In this document: piece by piece, positions 56,081 to 61,759 of the stretch
How positions within the stretch are numbered: position 1 is the first letter of the stretch
Layout of the letters: every line of letters starts with the position of its first letter
From: Bacteroidales bacterium
GTDB taxonomy: Bacteria; Bacteroidota; Bacteroidia; Bacteroidales; JACABE01
Length of the DNA stretch: 61,759 bases
NCBI GenBank assembly: GCA_023251515.1
Contig: JAHEYQ010000026.1
Location: 1 to 61,759 of the forward strand
Direction of reading: 5' to 3'
Notes under the pieces: generated by a model
What the model saw: the letters and a program-made list of their open reading frames with translations, nothing else
What the model was told of the DNA's origin: nothing
Databases searched by the model: none
Position numbers and translations under genes: made by a program

Positions 56081-56244
56081 GTTTAATTTTATGATTATTA
56101 ATAACTAAAATATTTAAGTTTATTGCTGCTCCTATTTTTAAATTGACACACTTATCAAAAATTTATATTAAAACCTCCATAATCCATCCTATTCCTCATT
56201 GGATATGTCTGGTTTTTCTCATTTTTATTTATTATTTACTATTG

Positions 56245-56272
56245 CAAATATACATATTATTTTAAAAACCAA
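56245..56272 (-). promoter_or_regulatory. Candidate promoter of the 566-residue gene pair
   Basis: On the minus strand TTG (56272-56270) and TATATTTG (56252-56245) are 17 bp apart, a good -33/-7 fit. The leader would be about 158 nt. The -33 part overlaps the neighbour's terminator stem. Confidence 0.45.
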
Positions 56273-56306
56273 CAGCCTCCGACAAATATTTTTGCGGAGG
56301 CTGTTG
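56270..56306 (-). terminator. Terminator after the 319-residue gene
   Basis: CAACAGCCTCCG and CGGAGGCTGTTG form a perfect 12-bp GC-rich stem with a 13-base loop, 10 bp after the stop. Confidence 0.82.
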
Positions 56307-56315
56307 CTTTGATTT

Positions 56316-57275
56316 TTATAAGAGTATTATTTCGGCTTGTGCCGCTTGGGTAGTGTCTTTGTTTACGAAGATCAGAAACTTATTGGCAGGGGCGCCGAGG
56401 CTGAGTGCCGATATTTCTATCTGGTCGTCGGGCTGAATTTCTATCATATTGGCTGGCTCGGCGGCATCGGCTGTGGCAGCTGCATAGCAGTAAAGTATGC
56501 CAAGACCGTTATTGTTTATCAGTAGGCTGTCGTCAACCGAAAAACTGATGTCGGCCAGCTGTTTTGATGCTGCCGGAATATCGAGGATATAGCCTTGTTG
56601 TTCTATTTCCTTTTTGGCTTTCGGAAAAATAAGATACTCATCGAAAAAGGTGGATACTACCCATGGGTTGTCCAGATTTTCTATTAATATAACACATACA
56701 TTCTTAAGCAATTGCTTGTCCATAGCAATGCGCAGGACATCGTAGTTTGGTATAACGTTGGTAACTTCGCCGGCGGCAATCTGCTGGGCGTTTATTTCGG
56801 TTTCCAACTTAATGCGGGTTTCTTTAAGACCTACTGCATAAGCAGATCCTATTTCAGCTTCATACTTTATAGCCAGACTTTCGGCTAATTCCATCTTAAC
56901 TAAAATTTCAGACAAAGGGGCTTCTTTATAAGGAGTAATTCCGTGTAAGAAAAACTCACTATAAACTGCCGAATTTTTGTGAAACTTGTAAACAACCACT
57001 TCTTCGAGTTCATCTATTTTAGTATTGAACTCTTTGCGGATAGATTTAACATTTTGCGTAAGATTGATACGCTGATTGTAAGTTTGTTCGCGAAGCGAAA
57101 TTACACCGAACAGGTCGGTATATAGAGCTTCGGTTTCGCTGATTATTGTTGTATATGCCGGGCGGTTTGCCGACTTTAAATGATTGATATGCCGTTTGAT
57201 ATAATCGGCATATACTTCTCTTCCTACTTTTATTCCGCTGGTAGGATAAGCAGCATAATTAATCGTATGATTCAT
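56316..57275 (-). CDS. Hypothetical protein with helical core
   Basis: 319 residues, no signal peptide. Residues 15-190 are strongly helical and partly coiled-coil (TQNVKSIRKEFNTKIDELEEVV). The C-terminal third is beta-rich and alanine/isoleucine-rich (DIPAASKQLADISFSVDD to DTTQAAQAEIILL). No family recognised. GC content is higher than in its immediate neighbours. CAAATATA at 57317-57324 is a -7 box on the minus strand. It has its own terminator, so it is transcribed separately. Confidence 0.72.
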   Translation of the reverse strand: MNHTINYAAYPTSGIKVGREVYADYIKRHINHLKSANRPAYTTIISETEALYTDLFGVISLREQTYNQRINLTQNVKSIRKEFNTKIDELEEVVVYKFHKNSAVYSEFFLHGITPYKEAPLSEILVKMELAESLAIKYEAEIGSAYAVGLKETRIKLETEINAQQIAAGEVTNVIPNYDVLRIAMDKQLLKNVCVILIENLDNPWVVSTFFDEYLIFPKAKKEIEQQGYILDIPAASKQLADISFSVDDSLLINNNGLGILYCYAAATADAAEPANMIEIQPDDQIEISALSLGAPANKFLIFVNKDTTQAAQAEIILL

Positions 57276-57316
57276 TTTCTTTAATTTTAATTACTAATTG
57301 TATTCAATTTGAATTG

Positions 57317-57324
57317 CAAATATA
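57317..57324 (-). promoter_or_regulatory. Candidate -7 box for the 319-residue gene
   Basis: TATATTTG on the minus strand, 42 bp before the start. A TTTG at 57341-57338 is only 13 bp upstream, shorter than the usual spacing. Confidence 0.45.
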
Positions 57325-57443
57325 ATATCAGAAAATGCAAAGTGTATGTTTTTTTTTATTTTTTTTTAAATATTTTTTAAATAATAGCGAATAACAATCT
57401 TAATATACTAATATACAATAGTTTGACTATATTATAAAAATGT

Positions 57444-57751
57444 CCTTTTGCCTTAGTCAAACATTCGGACTAGTATAAAAGGAGTTCCTTTTGCCTTAGT
57501 CAAACATTCGGACTAGTATAAAAGGAGTTCCTTTTGCCTTAGTCAAACATTCGGACTAGTATAAAAGGAGTTCCTTTTGCCTTAGTCAAACATTCAGACT
57601 AGTATAAAAGGAGTTCCTTTTGCCTTAGTCAAACATTCAGACTAGTGTAAAAGGAGTTCCTTTTGCCTTAGTCAAACATTCAGACTAGTGTAAAAGGAGT
57701 TCCTTTTGCCTTGGTCAAACATTCAGACTAGTGTAAAAGGAGTTCCTTTTG
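57444..57751. repeat. Minisatellite: seven 43-bp hairpin units plus a partial
   Basis: Units start with CCTTTTG at 57444, 57487, 57530, 57573, 57616, 57659 and 57702, with a truncated eighth at 57745. Each has CCTTTT pairing with AAAAGG and TAGTC pairing with GACTA, so every unit can fold alone. Variation runs along the array: CGGACTAGTAT in units 1-3, CAGACTAGTAT in 4, CAGACTAGTGT in 5-7. This shows expansion by local copying. A solitary further copy sits at 59283 beyond the Nudix gene. Confidence 0.95.
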
Positions 57752-57812
57752 TCATAAGCAAATATCTGGAATAAGCGAGATAAATGGTGCATTTGGTTGT
57801 GGGGGGCTTGTA

Positions 57813-58997
57813 CTATGCCTTTTTTCTTTTTAACTCCAATATGTATTTTTTCCATAATGCAATGGCTGTTAAAAATGGTAATGACGCTTTTTCAAAATAA
57901 TTTTCAATACATCTATCTACTTCCAAACCAAATTTTATTACATCTTCCTCATCAAATACGTTTTTATCCATTAAACCTTTATCAAACCTGAAAACGCTGA
58001 ACTTTTCTAACTCGTGCCTATCCTTTGCTTGTTTCCACTCCTTTTCTACATCTTCTTCAGTATGATTAGTATAAGCAACCATGAATAATTCTGGCTGCCC
58101 ACCTCTTATTAATTCCCTAGTGATACCTAAAATAAAATATTTACGTATTGATTCTTTATCAATCCCAATTTCCTCCGTCAATTCCCTTAATAATCCTCTC
58201 ACAATTTGTTCTCCTGAATATCTTATATTATTTTCGGGCAAATCCTGATCGTCTAAGGTTCCAGAACCAGACGGGCAATATTCACCACGTCTAAAAGCAA
58301 CTTTTTCTCCTCTTTGTTGGACTATCAAACCGTAATCGGCTGTAAACGCTAATATATTAATACCAAAATTATTTGCTAATGGTGAGTGTTCTAATGACTC
58401 AAGCGTACCATTATTATGAATTGTTTGCCTAAGAGAATTTGAGTTATTTAATTTTGCATCAAGAGTTAAATTACTTCTTAAATATTGCTCATATCTCACT
58501 GCTTGTGTAGTTAATATGTAACTTGAATCTAAGTCATCAAATTCTATTTTTTTGAGTCTAATGCAGAGTCCATTATTAAATGTACGCTTTTTATTAAGTG
58601 ATTCCAATAATAGAGAATAAGCTTTTTCAGTAATTCCTCGATATTGGTTTTCAACGACAAAGCTTCCTTTTTCTTGGATAAAATGAAATTTATTTACCTC
58701 ATATTGCTTTTGTGTATTATCTAACGTAATGACTTGTGGCAACTTCATTAAAGTACCCTTGTATTGAAGGTTAAGAGCATTATCTAACTCCTTATGGTAT
58801 ATAAAGCTCCATTCTTTAAGTTGCCAATCAACAAAATTAACATCCTTATTCATTAGTTTATATATTTTAAATGCCCCCCACGAAATTGTGGAAATAGGGA
58901 TTCCGGGAGGAAGTAGGAAACTTATTGTGTCACCAGCAATACTTCTCACTAATTCATTTTTTGATGCTTTACAAAAAAACGAAAATAAATTATCCAT
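57813..58997 (-). CDS. Divergent Nudix-domain protein with unknown N-terminal domain
   Basis: 394 residues. The C-terminal half (about 210-365) is a Nudix fold: INILAFTADYGLIVQQRG, then the motif core EQIVRGLLRELTEEIGI with the metal-binding RELxEExG. The glycine expected six residues before the first Glu is absent, and a 16-residue insertion (LDDQDLPENNIRYSG) separates it from GSG. Residues 1-200 match nothing I recognise and contain a possible membrane-associating stretch (IPISTISWGAFKIYKLM). Long stand-alone Nudix proteins of this layout occur near defence genes, but no partner is seen here. Function unknown. Confidence 0.8.
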   Translation of the reverse strand: MDNLFSFFCKASKNELVRSIAGDTISFLLPPGIPISTISWGAFKIYKLMNKDVNFVDWQLKEWSFIYHKELDNALNLQYKGTLMKLPQVITLDNTQKQYEVNKFHFIQEKGSFVVENQYRGITEKAYSLLLESLNKKRTFNNGLCIRLKKIEFDDLDSSYILTTQAVRYEQYLRSNLTLDAKLNNSNSLRQTIHNNGTLESLEHSPLANNFGINILAFTADYGLIVQQRGEKVAFRRGEYCPSGSGTLDDQDLPENNIRYSGEQIVRGLLRELTEEIGIDKESIRKYFILGITRELIRGGQPELFMVAYTNHTEEDVEKEWKQAKDRHELEKFSVFRFDKGLMDKNVFDEEDVIKFGLEVDRCIENYFEKASLPFLTAIALWKKYILELKRKKA

Positions 58998-59282
58998 TTA
59001 GTTTGATTTTATAGTGGTATAGAACGTATATATAAAGGCAACTCAGATTGGATATACACAATACTATTGCGTATATTTCCAATTTAGCTGCATATAATGC
59101 TGTATATAATATTGTAGCTAAACTATTATTTTGAATAACATTAGTGCTTCCACTGTTTTTCTTTGTTGCGTTTATTGCTTTAATAATCCTGCAAATTTAC
59201 ATCAATATTTATAAAAAGCAACATCCTCAAGTATTTATTTTTGTGTGGGATGTGGAGTATTTATTGCATGAAATATAGAATT

Positions 59283-59320
59283 CCTTTTGCCTTAGTCATA
59301 CATTCGGACTAGTGTAAAAC
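59283..59320. repeat. Solitary copy of the 43-bp hairpin repeat
   Basis: CCTTTTGCCTTAGTCATACA then TTCGGACTAGTGTAAAAC matches the array at 57444 at all but about two positions. With the array it brackets the Nudix gene. Confidence 0.88.
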
Positions 59321-59434
59321 ATGTTTTTTTGCATATTTCTGCAACTGTTTGAAGGTATTTATCATTAATAGCTTTGTTGTTTTTATAAATTATTGAATCT
59401 TATCTTATCATTTTTCAATTACACCTATTTATTG

Positions 59435-59442
59435 TATTTTTG
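59435..59442 (+). promoter_or_regulatory. Candidate -7 box for the 243-residue membrane protein gene
   Basis: TATTTTTG fits TAnnTTTG and lies 48 bp before the start codon. No clear -33 box. Confidence 0.45.
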
Positions 59443-59489
59443 CACTCCGAAATTAGTTTCAATTAATAAATCACATTTAAAAAGTTCAG

Positions 59490-60221
59490 ATGAAGAAAAA
59501 CGACTTTCTTTTTATAGTTTTTGCAATTATTATATTGCTTCCTTTTATTCCATTTCCATTTATGCTTGATTTGCAAAAAGCATTTATATACAATCCACAA
59601 TACTGGGTATTAACCAGTTTTATAAAATTTGCCCTGCTTGCAACTATGGGCGAAGTTATCGGATTAAGAATAAAAACAGGCAATTACAACGAAAAAGGTT
59701 TTGGTATTTTACCCAGAGCCATCGTTTGGGGATTTTTGGGAATAACCATTAAGCTTGCTTTCGATGTATTTGCAAACGGTGTACCGGCTTTTCTCGAAAA
59801 ATCGTGCAGCATTACGGGTATTGGCGATGCCATGAAAGCCAAAGACATTTCGGATGCCATTGCACAGGGTATTGGCGGAACCCGTTTACTTGCAGCTTTC
59901 TGCATCAGTGCAGCCATGAATCTGATTTATGCTCCCATTATGATGACATTGCACAAAATTACCGATACTCATATTGTTGACAATGGTGGTACAGTAAGTG
60001 GTTTGTTCAGAAGTATAAAAATGGGTGAAATTCTGGGACGTATCAACTGGAATGTACAATACAACTTCGTATTCAAAAAAACCCTGCCATTCTTCTGGAT
60101 ACCGGCACATACCATTACTTTTATGCTTCCGGCCGAATACCGTGTGGCTTTTGCTGCGTTATTGGGTATAGCTTTGGGTATTATCCTTTCATTTGCTGCT
60201 ATAAAAGCAAAAACAAAATAA
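59490..60221 (+). CDS. Multi-pass inner-membrane protein, Mpv17/PMP22-like C-terminus
   Basis: 243 residues with about five or six helices (7-25, 42-58, 75-95, 132-155, 195-210, 218-238). The end, INWNVQYNFVFKKTLPFFWI then PAHTITFMLPAEYRVAFAAL, recalls the Mpv17/PMP22 signature of a W..Q..NF block followed by P...R and an aromatic helix. Bacterial members have no defined role. The next gene follows after 26 bp and encodes an outer-membrane porin, so the pair may act across both membranes. Family assignment is moderate. Confidence 0.75.
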   Translation: MKKNDFLFIVFAIIILLPFIPFPFMLDLQKAFIYNPQYWVLTSFIKFALLATMGEVIGLRIKTGNYNEKGFGILPRAIVWGFLGITIKLAFDVFANGVPAFLEKSCSITGIGDAMKAKDISDAIAQGIGGTRLLAAFCISAAMNLIYAPIMMTLHKITDTHIVDNGGTVSGLFRSIKMGEILGRINWNVQYNFVFKKTLPFFWIPAHTITFMLPAEYRVAFAALLGIALGIILSFAAIKAKTK

Positions 60222-60247
60222 TAATTCAGGAAATTTACTTATATATC

Positions 60248-61492
60248 ATGACAAAAAACAAACTCAGTTTAATACTTAGTATGCTAAGTATTATTTTCGT
60301 ATTGCCGGTATTCGGGCAAAAAGACAGTGCAAAATTCGGTATCAGATTCAATGGTTTTGTCAATTCGCAATTGATGTACGACAGCCGTCAGATAGTTGGT
60401 GGCAGAGAAACCATGCTGGTTTTATATCCCGAAAATCAAAAATTAGACAAAAACGGAAAAGATATTAATGCAAATCCATCATTAAATCAATTGGCTATGA
60501 TTACCCGCCTTACCGGCAAAGTGTGGGGACCCGATGCTTTCGGAGCTAAGACCTCAGCTTTATTCGAAGGCGATTTTAGCGGACAAACCAATAACGATAA
60601 TAACGGATTTCGCTTGCGTCATGCTTATATTAAACTAAACTGGCAAAAAAGCGAACTTTTAATTGGTCAGTATTGGCATCCTTTTGATGTTCCTGAAATG
60701 CTACCGGGCACATTATCATTAAACGTTGGCGCCCCTATTCATTCATTTTCACGTCATATCCAAATGCGTTTTTCTCATAATTTCGGAAACCTGAAAGCCA
60801 TTGCTGTAGCAGCATCACAAAGAGATTACGCAAGCGAAGGTCCCGGAAGTGCTAAATCTGATTATATGCGCAATGCCGTAATGCCTAATCTGCATTTCCA
60901 GTTGCAATATGCTATCGGACAGCACATGATAGGTGGCGGAATAGATTACAAAACATTACAACCACGCAATTTTAATATTATTAAAGATACTTTTCAAACC
61001 GATAATAAAATAAATTCAATGGCAGTAATCGGCTTTGCCAAATTAAGCTTCAATCCTTTAGATATAAAACTTCAGGGAAGCTGGGGCCAAAACCTTACAG
61101 AGCACACCATGATAGGCGGATATTATGAAGAATCGATAGATACTACAACAGCCAGTGTTAAATACGGAAATTCGTCAACTTTAAGCTTTTGGACAGACAT
61201 CACTACCAAAGGACCACACTGGAAATTCGGAATGTTTGCCGGCTACTCAAAAAACCTTGGTTATGATACTAATATTGCAACAAAAGGTAAATTTTATGGA
61301 AGAGGCAATAACATAGATTTTGTGTATCGCATAGCACCTCGCATAACTTATACTTCCGGCCAATTGGTTTTTGGCAGCGAATTTGAATATACAGCAGCAG
61401 CCTATGGCACTACCGACCTTTCCGGAAAAGTAAATAACACATCTACTTACAATAATTTCAGAGTCTTATTAAGCGCTACTTATAATTTTTAA
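60248..61492 (+). CDS. Outer-membrane porin (DcaP/phosphate-selective-porin-like barrel)
   Basis: 414 residues. Signal peptide MTKNKLSLILSMLSIIFVLPVFGQ, then KFGIRFNGFVNSQLMYDSRQ. Strands typical of a 16-stranded porin follow: GAKTSALFEGDFSG, FRLRHAYIKLNWQKSELLIGQYWHPF, FGSEFEYTAAAYGT. It ends in the aromatic strand NFRVLLSATYNF. FRLRHAYIKL and LLIGQYWHPF are hallmarks of DcaP/OprP-like trimeric porins. Substrate unknown. In operon with the preceding membrane protein and followed by a terminator. Confidence 0.88.
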   Translation: MTKNKLSLILSMLSIIFVLPVFGQKDSAKFGIRFNGFVNSQLMYDSRQIVGGRETMLVLYPENQKLDKNGKDINANPSLNQLAMITRLTGKVWGPDAFGAKTSALFEGDFSGQTNNDNNGFRLRHAYIKLNWQKSELLIGQYWHPFDVPEMLPGTLSLNVGAPIHSFSRHIQMRFSHNFGNLKAIAVAASQRDYASEGPGSAKSDYMRNAVMPNLHFQLQYAIGQHMIGGGIDYKTLQPRNFNIIKDTFQTDNKINSMAVIGFAKLSFNPLDIKLQGSWGQNLTEHTMIGGYYEESIDTTTASVKYGNSSTLSFWTDITTKGPHWKFGMFAGYSKNLGYDTNIATKGKFYGRGNNIDFVYRIAPRITYTSGQLVFGSEFEYTAAAYGTTDLSGKVNNTSTYNNFRVLLSATYNF

Positions 61493-61514
61493 AACAAAAT
61501 TAGCTTATACAATT

Positions 61515-61556
61515 AAACAAAGAGGATGATATTAATAATCATCCTCTTTGTTTTTT
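61515..61556 (+). terminator. Terminator after the porin gene
   Basis: AAACAAAGAGGATGAT and ATCATCCTCTTTGTTT form a perfect 16-bp stem with a seven-base loop, followed by Ts. Confidence 0.93.
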
Positions 61557-61565
61557 ACTTTAAAC

Positions 61566-61598
61566 AGACCTGACAGGTTTTAAAAACCTGTCAGGTCT
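61566..61598. repeat. 33-bp perfect palindrome after the porin terminator
   Basis: Arms AGACCTGACAGGTTTT and AAAACCTGTCAGGTCT around a single A. Fourth member of the 16-1-16 family in the window. Confidence 0.88.
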
Positions 61599-61712
61599 AA
61601 ACCAGATATTTTATTGTAGAGTAGGCTTGTATTTTTATACACTAGTGTCCGACAAAAATATGTAGATTCATCGCTTCGCTCTGAATGACATGTCATTAAG
61701 TGTATTTTTGTT

Positions 61713-61759
61713 GGGGTGGGGGTCAGAAAGCGGCTTCGCCGCTTTCTGACCCCCACCCC
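61713..61759. repeat. Perfect 22-bp GC-rich inverted repeat at the window end
   Basis: GGGGTGGGGGTCAGAAAGCG-GC and its exact complement flank a TTC loop. The right arm ends on the last base given. GC content is far above the surrounding DNA. It is either a true GC-rich palindrome or a fold-back artefact at a contig end. Confidence 0.8.

Larger units (their letters stand above)
58998..59489. other. Intergenic region with a solitary 43-bp-type repeat
   Basis: No gene. It holds the lone repeat copy (59283-59320) and a -7 box (59435-59442) for the plus-strand pair that follows. Short tata-rich inverted words occur at 59020-59120 with no clear meaning. Confidence 0.5.

Noticed and set aside
28487..57751. 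CRISPR arrays at 28487, 44716 or 57444
   Set aside because: Units abut directly with no unique spacers, and no cas genes are present.

Overview
The window reads as a chromosomal segment of an AT-rich Bacteroidota bacterium, probably an anaerobic or facultative Bacteroidales-like lineage. The evidence is the TAnnTTTG promoter boxes without Shine-Dalgarno sequences, PorT-like and DUF5777-like beta-barrels, very large secreted proteins with FISUMP, C10 and choice-of-anchor modules, the Crp/Fnr subtype, and many palindromic intergenic repeats. No rRNA, tRNA, CRISPR array or transposase was recognised.

Region 1 (289-11694, minus strand) is a complete C5-pathway haem operon in transcription order hemA, hemCD fusion, hemB, hemL, hemE, hemN, hemH, hemG, followed by a small four-helix membrane protein. 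A four-helix-bundle (S23/IVP-type) gene in its own repeat cassette interrupts it between hemE and hemN. Upstream lie an OmpR-type response regulator and its histidine kinase. The kinase is split by an apparent one-base deletion in a T5 run.

Region 2 (14191-22548) is a respiratory locus. It holds a 929-residue protein with 19 CXXCH haem sites fused to a membrane cytochrome b, a DUF5777-like beta-barrel, a monohaem lipoprotein, a Crp/Fnr regulator and a multihaem lipoprotein. Boxes of the type TTGAT-N4-ATCAA lie by the regulator gene, by the multihaem lipoprotein gene and upstream of hemA. I infer one regulator co-ordinating haem supply with cytochrome production. A membrane-anchored Bcp-type peroxiredoxin and an SRPBCC protein follow.

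Region 3 (22593-31832) is mixed accessory DNA: a GIY-YIG gene inside clustered GC-rich palindromic repeats, a type IIG (Eco57I-like) restriction-modification gene broken by a one-base shift in a T7 run and carrying an in-frame 33-bp palindrome, an 8 x 42-bp minisatellite, two outer-membrane barrels and pepD.

Region 4 (32142-53761) holds four large secreted proteins: a C10 protease-FISUMP-lipase protein of about 2,900 residues, a papain-like protease, a purple acid phosphatase and an adhesin-like protein. They share one C-terminal module that ends either in a paired dockerin-type calcium motif or in an alternative beta-rich tail. The two dockerin genes also share about 260 bp of downstream non-coding DNA, so a whole 3' cassette appears to have been copied.

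Region 5 (54039-61759) contains an overlapping gene pair with toxin/immunity-like architecture, two genes of unknown function, a divergent Nudix protein bordered by a 43-bp hairpin repeat array, and an inner-membrane/outer-membrane porin pair. The window ends exactly on a perfect 22-bp inverted repeat.

The most promising undescribed elements are (i) the 33-bp palindromes, one of them inside a coding frame; (ii) the small-gene-in-repeat cassettes (GIY-YIG and four-helix bundle); (iii) the swappable C-terminal modules of the secreted proteins; and (iv) the 19-haem cytochrome b fusion with its Fnr-box regulon.
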